Virus record (IMG/VR): IMGVR_UViG_3300036781_000222 | Coordinates: 1 to 50,489 of that record | Direction: 5' to 3' (one strand) | Length of the DNA stretch: 50,489 nucleotides | From: a virus | Shown here: in pieces, positions 14,997-24,786 of the stretch | How positions within the stretch are numbered: position 1 is the first letter of the stretch | How the letters are laid out: each line of letters begins with the position of its first letter | The notes under the pieces: generated by a model | The model's input: the letters and a program-made list of their open reading frames with translations, nothing else | What the model was told of the DNA's origin: nothing | Databases searched by the model: none | Translations under genes and position numbers: made by a program

Positions 14997-16687
14997 AACG
15001 CCCTCGCAATGCAGGCAGCGGCCTGCGCAAAGCCGCGTCCCCTGGCCTCGGCCGAACGGATGTTCTCATCTTCAGCCGCTAGTACAGCTTCATGCTCGGG
15101 CCGGAGCAAGCCCTGCTCGCGCGTGGCTTGCAGGATTTCATCGGTTGCGGCGGCATAGCTTTCAGCCTCAGAACTATCTGGCACGGATGCCACCGAGCGG
15201 TCATAGCCAGCCGCTTCCCGGTTCCACTCGGCCAGGGCGCCGGCCTGGTCAGGCTGTACCTCATGGCTCTGGCGCTGGGAGCGCATGGCATCCTGCCAGG
15301 CTGACTGAAACCGGGTCCCGGTGGTGTCGGCCGCCTGTGGCAAGTCCGTGACCGCGCTTTCGCCAGCGCCCCGCGCCAGCGCCTGGTCAACCAGTTCCGG
15401 CTGCTGGCGCAATACCGCCGCCTGGCCGTCGCTCAGGCCCCGCACCACCACGGTGCCCTGGTTGCCATCGGCACGGGTGAAAGGAATGGTCTGCAGCCCT
15501 TCCCGCTCCGCTGGCGGCATGCGGTTGATATTGGCCCGCGCGGTCAACTCGTCAGGGAACTGGTCAACCACCTCGAACTCGGCCGGCTCGACCAGCCTAG
15601 TCTCATCCGTAGATCTACGTAGAGCCAGGGTGCGTCCCTCGCGGGCGGCCTGATCTTGCAAGCGGCGGATTTCAGAGCCAAAGCCCAAGGTATCAGCGGG
15701 ATAGACGGCGGGACCGCCAGCCTCGCCGGGTGTAGGTAGATCTACGGATACGCTCTGCCCTGGGCGGGCGGCCTCCTGGTTGAGAGGGCCGAACTCCTGG
15801 AGGCTTGCTTCCAGTGGCACCTGGGGCGCTTCGCTGGTCAGCGCCGTGGTATTCAGGAGATCGCTACGCCGGCTAGCCTCCATCGCGCGCAGGTATTCCG
15901 CCACGCGGATGGGCCTGTCTTCTGAAAGCGCAGCGATAGCGCCGGACAAGGCGGTGGCATGGTCCTGCGGCGGGGTGAATTCAGGAACGCCGAACAGGCG
16001 GTCATGCAGGAATCCGCCACCCGTGTGCAGGATGGCCCCAAGGCCAGCACCCATGGCGATGTTGGACAGGCTGTCCCACATGCCATAATCGCGGTCTTCG
16101 GCGCTGGCATTCTGCAGCGCGATCGGCTCAATAAGCGCTTGCCCAGCGGCGCCTTCCACGGCGCCACGGGCGATACGCGCGCCGACGAGACCGAGCCTTG
16201 CAAAGCGGGCTTCCCCGACCACCGGCACGAAGGAAGCGGCAATATTGAGCGGATCCAGTGCCGATGCGCCCAGGCTGGCGGCTAGCCGCGCCGTGGTCGG
16301 CAACACGCCAGAGGTCGCCCGGCTCAGCACATCCGCCCGCTGCAGGCGCTCGGTAGCAAACTGGTTCTGTAACTTCGCCGTCGCCGCCCGCACCGGCTTG
16401 TCCCATGAAAGCGTTCCCTTGATCCCGTATTGTTGGTTGGCTTCGTCCGGTTGCAGCAAAGGCGACTCGGAGGGTCCACGCAGGACGCCGCCGCGGCCGC
16501 CGGCAATGATCGGCCCAAGCGCCGAGGATTGCAGGTCAGCGGTCCGCAACGCCTCGGCGGTGGGACTGTCGGCCAATGCCTCATCGGCTGCTGTGCCGGC
16601 TGCAACGCCAGAAGACAGATAAGGATAGCCGGTCGCCTGGGAAACGGGGTTGGCTGGCGATTGATCACCAAACAGCGTCACGCCCAT
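14993..16687 (-). CDS. Internal virion protein
   Basis: Predicted 564 residues. A central block (SALDPLNIAASFVPVVGEAR, then GLVGARIARGAVEGAAG and LIEPIALQ) with Gly/Ala-rich amphipathic helices is a signature of phage ejection proteins in this gene order. The C-terminal third is charged and helical. It overlaps the transglycosylase gene by the ATG/stop of 16687. Confidence 0.7.
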   Translation of the reverse strand: MGVTLFGDQSPANPVSQATGYPYLSSGVAAGTAADEALADSPTAEALRTADLQSSALGPIIAGGRGGVLRGPSESPLLQPDEANQQYGIKGTLSWDKPVRAATAKLQNQFATERLQRADVLSRATSGVLPTTARLAASLGASALDPLNIAASFVPVVGEARFARLGLVGARIARGAVEGAAGQALIEPIALQNASAEDRDYGMWDSLSNIAMGAGLGAILHTGGGFLHDRLFGVPEFTPPQDHATALSGAIAALSEDRPIRVAEYLRAMEASRRSDLLNTTALTSEAPQVPLEASLQEFGPLNQEAARPGQSVSVDLPTPGEAGGPAVYPADTLGFGSEIRRLQDQAAREGRTLALRRSTDETRLVEPAEFEVVDQFPDELTARANINRMPPAEREGLQTIPFTRADGNQGTVVVRGLSDGQAAVLRQQPELVDQALARGAGESAVTDLPQAADTTGTRFQSAWQDAMRSQRQSHEVQPDQAGALAEWNREAAGYDRSVASVPDSSEAESYAAATDEILQATREQGLLRPEHEAVLAAEDENIRSAEARGRGFAQAAACIARAL

Positions 16688-19600
16688 TAGTTAACACCCG
16701 GTGCAGTGGGCGGCACCGGCCGCACGGGCGGCTTGGGTCGCTGGGGCTGCGTGGGCGCGATCGGAGCCTGGGGCGCTACCGGCTGGCTGGGCGCTACGGG
16801 TGGCACCATATCTGGCGCACCGGGACGCACGGGCTGCGTTGGTGGGATCGGTGGACCGCCCGCGCGCGGGTAGTGGCCGACCGTGTTGCGGCCATAGATG
16901 CCCGATTCCGCATCGGAAAATTTGACAATGAGACGCTTGCCTCCTGACAGCATGACGGGATCGCCGGGCTGGCCGTCACCAGGATCATAAGAGAGAACAA
17001 CGCCGCTATCATCTGGCAGATTCGTCCAAACGTGGCCCATCTGAAGGGCCTTAACGCTCTGCTCCTTGGTCCAGTTCCGGCTAAGTCCGGCCGGGCCGCC
17101 GCCTTTCGGATCGATATCGAAAGATGACAGATTGGCGATCACGCCATCGAGGCCGCTCTGAACCTTGGTGGCATCCAGAGTCGCTGGAATGCTATAGGTC
17201 TGGCTGCTGGGAAAGTTAAAGCCGCGCTTCCATGGCGCATAGGCAGCGGTCGCCGCCTGCGACAGCGGCATGCCCTGGTTCACCAGATACATGGTCGTAT
17301 TGACCATGCCATCCTCATAAGCCCCCCAGCCTGGACGCTGAGCCAAGGCGGGATCGGTGATCGACTGGACCTGGGTCCGCACCTGATCCTCGGTGATCTG
17401 CTTGCCCTTCATCCCGGCGACCAGATCGTCATGCGGCTGTTGCGCGGCGATGACGGCGCGCGCCCGCAGCACGGCATCGGCCGGGTTATCCATATAGGCG
17501 ATATAGCGCATGCTGGGGCTGACCCCCTTGGCGCTCAGCACCTGGCGCAAGCCATCGGCGCCAAAGGTGCTGGTGACATTATCCAATGTCGCTGTCACCT
17601 TGTCAGGCTCGGCGGTCATCAGCGTTGTCCCTAGCTGGCTGGCCTTGGCCTCGGTCAGCGGCTTGATCTGGTCATCCGGCACACCCAGGCGGCGCTGCGC
17701 CTGGCGTACCGTATCCACATCCACGCGCGCCTGCGTCGCCTGCTCGGGGTCGTTCAGGTCCAGGCTGTCCAGTTCCGCCGCCGCATCTGCCGCCACCGCA
17801 TCGTTCTGCTGGACATAGGCGGCCGGGTCTTTCTGCAGCCCCTCTACGCGCTTGCCGAACAGTTCAAGCCCCTTGCTGTAAGCTTCCTGCTTGGTCTGGT
17901 AATCCGGATCGCCAGCCTGCGGTTCCAGCTTGGCGAGCGCACCCTGAGCCTCCTGTGTCGTGCCGGAGACGATCGGCTGCACCACGCCGTTCAAGGTATA
18001 GGCAGCCTGCTCTTTCTGTTGCAGGACGGCCATCTTCTCAGGCGGCAAGGACTGCGACCAGTCATTGAGGTTGATCGTTCCCTTGCCGGTCGCAACGATG
18101 CTGGCGATATGATCCGGAAAGCTGTCCGCCAGCTTCTGGTTTTGGGCCGCCCATTGCGCTTGATTCTGCGCATCCTGCCGGTTGCGCTTGGCATCGATGA
18201 TGGATTGATAGCGCGGCATCATGGCGGGATCGCCGCCGAGTGCGGTCACGTTGGCAACTGCTTGAACGCTATCGCTATCATCAGACTGTTGCATATAGCT
18301 TTTCATCCGTCCCAGGATTCCCTTTTGCTGGGGCGAATAGTAGTGCTTAAAACTATCGTTCTGATCCGGCGTCAGATATCCCATGACCAGTTCGTCGCCA
18401 CGGCTGCTTTCCATCCACTGATCGAAAGTCCGCGTGTCGTCGCCATAGGCGCCGCGCGTCTGATCATAATATGCGTGTTCACCCTTAAGCTGTTCAGGCG
18501 TCAAGCTCTTAATCAGTTCCTCTTTCATGGCGTGGAACTGTGGATCTACCGGTTTTCCCGTCTGCTGATCGATACCGCCGATATAATGCAGCAAATCACC
18601 GGCAACCAAATTCCCCTTTTGCTCAGTGGTTCCCTGCGTATAAAGCTCGGTTGTCTGCTTGCCGGGATTGGGGTTTTCGCTTTCCCATGGCGGGAAACTT
18701 TCCAGCATGCGATCGTCGCCAGTCGGATTTGGTTTTTCAACTAGAACTGTGTTTTGGGCATACTTTGCTAATCGAGGGTATTGCTTCACGGCAGCGTTCA
18801 AGACTGGATTGTCGGTGACCTGCGTCCCGGCTACCCCTACCCGCTGCGCCAGCGGCGGCACCACGCGCCGCACATATTCCCGCGTCTCGTCATAGGGGAT
18901 CGCCGCCGCCCATTCCGCGTCGGTGGTCTCACCCTTGCGCGGATCGCCGAACTGCCGCGCCCAATCATCAACGGCGCTGGGATTGGCGTTATAGGCGGCT
19001 ACCGCCATGGTCACGTCGCCCTGATAGCGCGTCAGTAGCTCTTTCATCAGGTCGCCGGCGAGGGTCGCGCCATAGGAATCAACATATTGCAGGGCATGCT
19101 CGTCATAGGGGATGCCCCGACGCTCGGCCAGGACGCGTGCCACGGCTGGCATGAGCTGATATTTGCCCAATGCCCCACTCGCCGGGTTTCTATCTCCCGT
19201 GCGCCCGAACTCGCCGCGCGACACAACGCTGTCCATCAATTGCGGCGTCGGATCCATCTGGCGCGGCACCGCGTCAAGCTGTTGCTTGCCATTGAGAATC
19301 TGAAACCCGCGCGAGACCGACAGGTTATCGCTGCCGAGCGCATTCTCGAACGCCTGATTCTTGGCCTTCGTCACCATGGTTGTCAGATCTTCCGGCGGCA
19401 GTGAGCCTTGATACTGCGCCGCTGCGTCATCGATCGCCTTGACGTTGGCGTTCATGTCCGGGTTGGCCGAGGCATTGCCGATGATGGTATCCAGCTTCGA
19501 TCCCAATTCAACGCCGAGCTGGCGCTGGCGCTGGGCGATGTACTTATTGCCGTAATCGACCTTGAGCCGCGCCCCGCCCTCGGCATCTACATACCCCTTG

Positions 19601-20142
19601 AGAACAGCGGCATCGACCTGCTGTCCCATGGTCTGCAACAGCTTGGCGCGCGTCGCCGTATCTGCCGTCATGCTGGCGGATTGCAGGTTATTATTGAGGT
19701 TGACTGTCAGATCCGCCCGGCCCTGGTCGCTTTCCTTGGACTTAGCAAGCTGCGAGATTTGCGCCCCGCCGCGCATCACATCGAGTTGGCTCTCTCGCAG
19801 GAACTGATTGCGGGCGACCGGATTGCGGATCTGATCCGCCGCCGATTGCCGGGCCTGTCCCACCGCCGCGTTATAGCGATCCGGGATGGTCGCCCAGTCG
19901 GTATCATCCTGATAGGAGTTGTCCTGCTGAACCTTGGCCTGCAGGAACTGGGATTGAGCATTGGCGAGATCATTGGTATCGACCGCCTGTTGCGCTGTGC
20001 CGGCCGCGTTCGAAAGACCCTGCAACAGCGCTTGCGTGCCCTGTGCCCTGATCCCTACAGCCGATGCCGTATCTACGCGAGGAATGCCATTGGCCGCGCG
20101 CGGGATGTTCAGTGGCCCCAAGGTCGTCGGTAATGTCGGCAT
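16687..20142 (-). CDS. Internal virion protein with lytic transglycosylase domain
   Basis: Predicted 1151 residues. Residues about 302-428 form an SLT domain: SRGEFG (Glu311 is the likely catalytic acid), ASGALGKYQLMP, AVAAYNANPSAVDDW and the closing TREYVRRV. Helical regions flank it. The last 70 residues are Pro-rich (PIPPTQPVRPGAPDM). It is the equivalent of T7 gp16: carried in the head, it opens peptidoglycan locally during DNA entry. Here the transglycosylase sits in the middle, not at the N-terminus as in T7. Confidence 0.88.
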   Translation of the reverse strand: MPTLPTTLGPLNIPRAANGIPRVDTASAVGIRAQGTQALLQGLSNAAGTAQQAVDTNDLANAQSQFLQAKVQQDNSYQDDTDWATIPDRYNAAVGQARQSAADQIRNPVARNQFLRESQLDVMRGGAQISQLAKSKESDQGRADLTVNLNNNLQSASMTADTATRAKLLQTMGQQVDAAVLKGYVDAEGGARLKVDYGNKYIAQRQRQLGVELGSKLDTIIGNASANPDMNANVKAIDDAAAQYQGSLPPEDLTTMVTKAKNQAFENALGSDNLSVSRGFQILNGKQQLDAVPRQMDPTPQLMDSVVSRGEFGRTGDRNPASGALGKYQLMPAVARVLAERRGIPYDEHALQYVDSYGATLAGDLMKELLTRYQGDVTMAVAAYNANPSAVDDWARQFGDPRKGETTDAEWAAAIPYDETREYVRRVVPPLAQRVGVAGTQVTDNPVLNAAVKQYPRLAKYAQNTVLVEKPNPTGDDRMLESFPPWESENPNPGKQTTELYTQGTTEQKGNLVAGDLLHYIGGIDQQTGKPVDPQFHAMKEELIKSLTPEQLKGEHAYYDQTRGAYGDDTRTFDQWMESSRGDELVMGYLTPDQNDSFKHYYSPQQKGILGRMKSYMQQSDDSDSVQAVANVTALGGDPAMMPRYQSIIDAKRNRQDAQNQAQWAAQNQKLADSFPDHIASIVATGKGTINLNDWSQSLPPEKMAVLQQKEQAAYTLNGVVQPIVSGTTQEAQGALAKLEPQAGDPDYQTKQEAYSKGLELFGKRVEGLQKDPAAYVQQNDAVAADAAAELDSLDLNDPEQATQARVDVDTVRQAQRRLGVPDDQIKPLTEAKASQLGTTLMTAEPDKVTATLDNVTSTFGADGLRQVLSAKGVSPSMRYIAYMDNPADAVLRARAVIAAQQPHDDLVAGMKGKQITEDQVRTQVQSITDPALAQRPGWGAYEDGMVNTTMYLVNQGMPLSQAATAAYAPWKRGFNFPSSQTYSIPATLDATKVQSGLDGVIANLSSFDIDPKGGGPAGLSRNWTKEQSVKALQMGHVWTNLPDDSGVVLSYDPGDGQPGDPVMLSGGKRLIVKFSDAESGIYGRNTVGHYPRAGGPPIPPTQPVRPGAPDMVPPVAPSQPVAPQAPIAPTQPQRPKPPVRPVPPTAPGVN

Positions 20143-20726
20143 CAGCCCGCAGCCCCCGCAAATCCACCACTTGCCATTCCGGCACCAGTCGCATCACCGA
20201 GGCCATAGAGATCGGTCTGGGTCATGCCAGACGTTGCCCCATAATCGCTTTCGCCATATTTGCTGAAGAACGACGAGGCGCCCTGCGCCGCCGTGCCAAC
20301 GCCCTGCATCAGCCCAGCCGCCTTGGTCGCCGCCGCACTCGCCGAGACGCCGGCTTTCAGCGCCGCCGCACTGTCAGTATAGTCCTGCGCCTGAGATCTG
20401 GCGTTGAAGAGATCGGCCAGCGCGTTGTACTCACCTTCGCCGGCCAGGTTGCCAAGGATATTGGTCACGGTCGGATCGGTCGCTCCGGCCCCACTGCCGG
20501 CGGCTAAAGCCGTTGCCCGGCTGACCGCCAGACCGGCCTGCTTGCGTTCCTCAGTCCCGGCACGTTGGCCCGTCGCCACCGAGCTGATCGCGGCCTTGTT
20601 CAACTGCTGCGCCTGGTACTTGGCGTCAGCCTTTTGCGCCTTGGCGCTGTCGGAGCCGGCCTTGGCGCTGGCTCCAGCGCTCAGGGCCGTGATCCCCAAC
20701 ATTATGAATGGGATTGCGACCGCCAT
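20142..20726 (-). CDS. Internal virion protein B-like (T7 gp14 position)
   Basis: Predicted 194 residues. The N-terminus MAVAIPFIMLGITALSAGAS is hydrophobic, followed by an Ala-rich coiled coil (KADAKYQAQQLNKAA), SVATGQRAGTEERKQAGLAV and a Gly-rich end. This matches the layout of gp14-like ejection proteins that form the outer-membrane pore. The gene order (after the acetyltransferase-like gene, before the transglycosylase gene) agrees. Confidence 0.75.
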   Translation of the reverse strand: MAVAIPFIMLGITALSAGASAKAGSDSAKAQKADAKYQAQQLNKAAISSVATGQRAGTEERKQAGLAVSRATALAAGSGAGATDPTVTNILGNLAGEGEYNALADLFNARSQAQDYTDSAAALKAGVSASAAATKAAGLMQGVGTAAQGASSFFSKYGESDYGATSGMTQTDLYGLGDATGAGMASGGFAGAAG

Positions 20727-21076
20727 ACGTACACCTCTCCTTGTGGGCTGTCGCTCATATGCTCAAATCCGCATTTCCTTAACAGTGCCGCCGATCCCGG
20801 ATATTGCTCATCGGCCAGCGCGACAACTGGAAATTTAACAGATTTCAGCAACTGCATCATTGCCCTAATTGCTATAGCGATCCCTTTTTTATTCGAGCGA
20901 AACTCGGGCTTCATATCCGAGAATGCCTGCACTGATTTGCCACAATACGCCAAGCCGACCAAGCCCTTGACCGTGCCATCCTCGACCACGGACAGGCCCC
21001 GGATGGTGGACGGTATCTCGCCGTAGAAGGCGCGAAGGTCGCCGGCTGAGGTTGGCCTGATCGTTACCTTAGCCAT
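20702..21076 (-). CDS. GNAT-fold protein, T7 gp13-like position
   Basis: Predicted 124 residues from ATG 21076, inside the last codons of the nozzle gene; the TTG at 21085 is less likely. The pattern VTIRPTSAGDLRAFYG, GLVGLAYCG, IAIAIRAMMQLLK and YPGSAALLRKCGFEHM is that of a GNAT N-acetyltransferase. The pyrophosphate-binding loop RxxGxG/A is not clear, so activity is unsure. T7-like phages have a comparable small protein (gp13) at this place, needed for virion assembly. Confidence 0.65.
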   Translation of the reverse strand: MAKVTIRPTSAGDLRAFYGEIPSTIRGLSVVEDGTVKGLVGLAYCGKSVQAFSDMKPEFRSNKKGIAIAIRAMMQLLKSVKFPVVALADEQYPGSAALLRKCGFEHMSDSPQGEVYVWRSQSHS

Positions 21077-24000
21077 TAACGTCAAGATCCACGGTTGCCC
21101 CCAGGATCGTCACCGGACGGGGCGAGCGCGCCCGCAGGCACAGCCGGTTATCGGTGCTCCAGGTGGAGTTCAGCGTCTCCGGGTCAAAATCGTATTCGTC
21201 CCAGACCGTGTTTGGATCGATCGTCTTGCTGCCTTCCTGCCTGGGAAGCGAGCGCATCGCCTGTGGACCGGTCAGATCCAGTGTAGTGCCATAGCGCAAG
21301 CCCTGGGCATGGGTATCGTTCATGACGAAGCCAACGCGCACCGCCCGCTTGCGCCGATTCAGCGGTGACCCACCTTGCGCCGCCCAGGCGAGCTTGGCAG
21401 TCTCTGCCTCGGCGTCATAGGGCAAGCCGGCGACGACATTGGAACAGGCAACCGGGATGGTGATCTGGCCGCCCGTCACTAGAAATCCGGCGCTGTCCTT
21501 ATAGGGTGCAGCCGGGTCAAGGCCCAAATCTTTGCCATCGCCCCAGGCGACGACTGTTTCGCCTTCCAGATGGTCGAGTCCGGTCACCGTGGTTACGGGG
21601 TCGCCCTGATAAATTATATGAGCGTCCATGTTCTTGTTGAGCGTGCCGCCGATATTCTCCTTCTCCAGCGACCAGCGTTCCAGATAGCGCACCGTCTCAC
21701 CCATCACCGTGCGGCGAATGGTGTAATAGACCGTATCCTCGATCACACCGGGCAGAACGCAAACATCCTCAATCGCACCCTCGCCGCCATCGACCGTGAT
21801 CCAGCAGGTGACATTCTCGGTGGCATCGAATACCAGGACAGCCGCCGTCCCATCATTGAGCACGGCATGGATACGGGTATCGGGTTGGCGCTGGACATCG
21901 AGGCGCACCACGCCAGGATCAAGCACTTCGGGGATGAGTTGGTTCAATTGCTGAGAGGTATAGTCACCACTCACCGAGGTGGTATCGAGCAGGATCTGGA
22001 AGATCGACGTGTCAGATTTCTGGACAAAAACACCAAAGCTATCGATCTTAACCGCTGCGACCGCCGCCGATCCCTGCGTGCTGGCATCCTTCATATTGAA
22101 ATTTGACGGGGTTAGAATCTCATCGAACGATGACGAGCGGCAGGACTTCTCCGATCCCTGTCCACCGATCACCAGGCGCTGCAACGGCAACAGCCAGTTG
22201 ATGGTATCCACTGGCCCTTCGCCAATGGTCCTGTCAATCGGCCCACTATCGCCGGTCGTGCTGTCGTCAAAGCTGGTATAGGCATCCGACACGCTGAGAT
22301 TGATCTCATCCTTGCCGGCAAAAACCATCCGGCCTTCATAGATCGTGACCGAAGTCGGCCAGCCGCGGAAGTCGGACCATTCCCCTTCGCGCCAGTTCTC
22401 GGTCGCCGTGGTCGCGCCGAATGGCGTCAGGACCGAGATATTGACCAACTGGCTGTTGACGAATGAGGTCACGCGGCCAACGCCGGTCAAGCCGCCGCTG
22501 GCATAGCTGAGGATGGTATCGGCTTGCCCGCTGGTATAATTGCCGCTCTTGATTGCCAGCCGGTAGAAGACGATCTGGTTATCCAGGCCATCCGCGACGG
22601 TCGAAGTGCCATTGGTCGTATAGGTGGTGAAATCAGCCCAGGAATTGGTATCGGTGATCGATCGCTGCAACGTCAGCGTCGCAACCCAGGTGTTCGACCG
22701 GATAACAGAGAACGAACGCGTGGCGCCGACTCCGGTAATCCTGATCGGATTGGAGAATTGGTTATCGCCGGTAAACGAGGTCGCCACCGTCTGGCCGATC
22801 GAGGTCAACTGAAAGATCGCGCCAAGATGCCCGGCATTGAAGAATGGCCGGCTCGAAATCAGTGTCGTGTCGCCGGTCAACGATCCTGGTGTCATCAGGA
22901 TGCCGTTTGAAGACAGATTTCGGAAAGGTCCGTCATTGGCCAGATAATCTACCACCGACCAAGAACCGTTATTGCGACGTTCGATCCGCTGCTGTTGCTT
23001 GCCCTGACAAGCTACAAAAACAACGTCAGCCGATTGCGTCCAGCGCAGGAAAGGCAGATCACTCTCGGCCCAGATGGTCGAGACTTCCAGCGTCCCCGCA
23101 GCGCTCATCTGGATCGAGGAAATGATGGTGGAATACTGGGTCGTTGCCGACACATCGATATAAAAAACGCCGGCTGTCGGTGTGAAGGCTAGGTTATGCA
23201 CGCCAGGTCCCAGCGTCGTCTCGGGGATCAGATCAGCCGTATTGAATGCCGATCCGATCTTGATCGTGACGACACCCTGCACCACCGTCACAACGATAGC
23301 GTTGACCTGCGTCCGGTCGGCCGAGTTGACCATGACCGCCTGGACGCGCCGCGCCGAACTATAGATCGTGCCGACGAGCTGCAGGCCGCCTGTGCTAAAG
23401 AACGTGCTGGCAGCTCCCGGTCCATCGAGATCCATCCAATTGCCAATCTTGTAGGCCATTAGGGATGGATTAGCCGGAGTCCCCACGATCTGGGTATTGT
23501 CACCTGGAGACCACTGGATAGATGTCGCGGCACCAGATGGTAATGTGCTGGGGCTAGTGATCCTCGTGAATGTCGTTCCCGAGTAGCTGTAGTTAGCAAT
23601 GAACGGCGTCGTCCCACTCCCCACTGCTAGATATTTTCCAATCAGGTCAAAGGCGACCGATGTGCTGTTGCCTGGTGGCAATGTGGCTGGATTGGTAACT
23701 TTGGTGAACACCAGGTTGGAGATACTATAGATCGTTACGAATGGGGTTGTCGTATGAGCAACAGCCAGAAATGAACTGTCGAACGCAAAGCTAGCGCAGA
23801 AGGCGGCGCCGGCCGGCAACGTGCCGGGATTACTAAGCTTAAGATAGATGCCGGCTATATTGTTCCAGATATGGATGAATGGCGTGCTCTGCGTTGCCAG
23901 CGCCAGAAGCGTGCCGTCAGGAGAATATTTCAGCGCTCCGTTTGTACCAGGGGTTGCAGCAGTTGGCTGCGTGATAGACGGTAATAGCGAGAATGTCGTC

Positions 24001-24746
24001 CCTGATCTGGCGTAGAGCGTAACCTGCGAATTGCTATCGGCCACCGCCAGCGTGGCGCTATCTGGCGACCAAGCCACACAGCGACAGTCAGAAATGGTCG
24101 GCGCCGCGATTGCCGTGAAGGCAGCCGTCAGGCCAGATCCGGTTACTGAATAAAGCAATAGGCCACTGGTCAGATCAGCAATCGCCAGCAGTGTTCCATC
24201 TGGTGAAAAGGCCATATCTGGCGCGCTGAATGTAGCAACGCCAGTCGGCGCAGTGATTGAAGTCACAGAGCTGGGCGTAACGGCAAATGCAGCTACACTC
24301 TGGCCTGTCGAAAACGCCTGAACAACGACAGAACCATCGGCAGAAAGCGCCATTGCTGTCGATGCTGCCACGAAATTAGACCAAGCTACGCTGGCCCAGG
24401 GTGATATTTCACTTGTAAATCCCCCATCGACAATCTGTGTCGATACCACCGGGCGGCTGATCAGTTCGTCACCCACCCGCACGCGCATGGTATGGTCGGT
24501 CATTTCCAACAGGGCAGTGTCGGTGGTCGAGAAGACAAACGGGATCTGCAGCGCTCGCGAGTTATTGCGCGTGCTGCCGCGAAACCACAGCCCCGGCCGC
24601 AACATCATCGAACCTAGGACGCGCGGCATCCAGTTGCGTTGAATGCGCGTCGCAAAGGCATAACGTGACAAATCGATGCGCGCCAGGGCGAGCTTGGACA
24701 AAAGTCCACGGTTCCAGCCGTATAGGGCTCTTGTTTCTCTCCCCAT
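21069..24746 (-). CDS. Tail tubular protein B (nozzle) with WD40-like insertion
   Basis: Predicted 1225 residues, longer than T7 gp12 (about 800). The N-terminus (LALARIDLSRYAFATRIQRN, RVLGSMMLRPGLWFRG, IPFVFSTTDTALLEMTD) is typical of the nozzle family. Later motifs such as EGRMVFAG, INLSVSD and WLLPLQRLVIGGQGSE agree. Residues about 128-436 are an added region of seven repeats of about 45 residues with FSPDGTLLAIA-type strands, that is, a WD40-like beta-propeller. The protein forms the end of the short tail through which DNA leaves. Confidence 0.88.
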   Translation of the reverse strand: MGRETRALYGWNRGLLSKLALARIDLSRYAFATRIQRNWMPRVLGSMMLRPGLWFRGSTRNNSRALQIPFVFSTTDTALLEMTDHTMRVRVGDELISRPVVSTQIVDGGFTSEISPWASVAWSNFVAASTAMALSADGSVVVQAFSTGQSVAAFAVTPSSVTSITAPTGVATFSAPDMAFSPDGTLLAIADLTSGLLLYSVTGSGLTAAFTAIAAPTISDCRCVAWSPDSATLAVADSNSQVTLYARSGTTFSLLPSITQPTAATPGTNGALKYSPDGTLLALATQSTPFIHIWNNIAGIYLKLSNPGTLPAGAAFCASFAFDSSFLAVAHTTTPFVTIYSISNLVFTKVTNPATLPPGNSTSVAFDLIGKYLAVGSGTTPFIANYSYSGTTFTRITSPSTLPSGAATSIQWSPGDNTQIVGTPANPSLMAYKIGNWMDLDGPGAASTFFSTGGLQLVGTIYSSARRVQAVMVNSADRTQVNAIVVTVVQGVVTIKIGSAFNTADLIPETTLGPGVHNLAFTPTAGVFYIDVSATTQYSTIISSIQMSAAGTLEVSTIWAESDLPFLRWTQSADVVFVACQGKQQQRIERRNNGSWSVVDYLANDGPFRNLSSNGILMTPGSLTGDTTLISSRPFFNAGHLGAIFQLTSIGQTVATSFTGDNQFSNPIRITGVGATRSFSVIRSNTWVATLTLQRSITDTNSWADFTTYTTNGTSTVADGLDNQIVFYRLAIKSGNYTSGQADTILSYASGGLTGVGRVTSFVNSQLVNISVLTPFGATTATENWREGEWSDFRGWPTSVTIYEGRMVFAGKDEINLSVSDAYTSFDDSTTGDSGPIDRTIGEGPVDTINWLLPLQRLVIGGQGSEKSCRSSSFDEILTPSNFNMKDASTQGSAAVAAVKIDSFGVFVQKSDTSIFQILLDTTSVSGDYTSQQLNQLIPEVLDPGVVRLDVQRQPDTRIHAVLNDGTAAVLVFDATENVTCWITVDGGEGAIEDVCVLPGVIEDTVYYTIRRTVMGETVRYLERWSLEKENIGGTLNKNMDAHIIYQGDPVTTVTGLDHLEGETVVAWGDGKDLGLDPAAPYKDSAGFLVTGGQITIPVACSNVVAGLPYDAEAETAKLAWAAQGGSPLNRRKRAVRVGFVMNDTHAQGLRYGTTLDLTGPQAMRSLPRQEGSKTIDPNTVWDEYDFDPETLNSTWSTDNRLCLRARSPRPVTILGATVDLDVNG

Positions 24747-24786
24747 TTTATGCCCTTAATCCAATTAGACACTTAAGGAGAGAAAC

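Noticed and set aside
18019-18744. 241-residue + strand frame
   Set aside because: Antisense to the transglycosylase-bearing internal virion protein; low-complexity His/Leu/Arg composition typical of a shadow.
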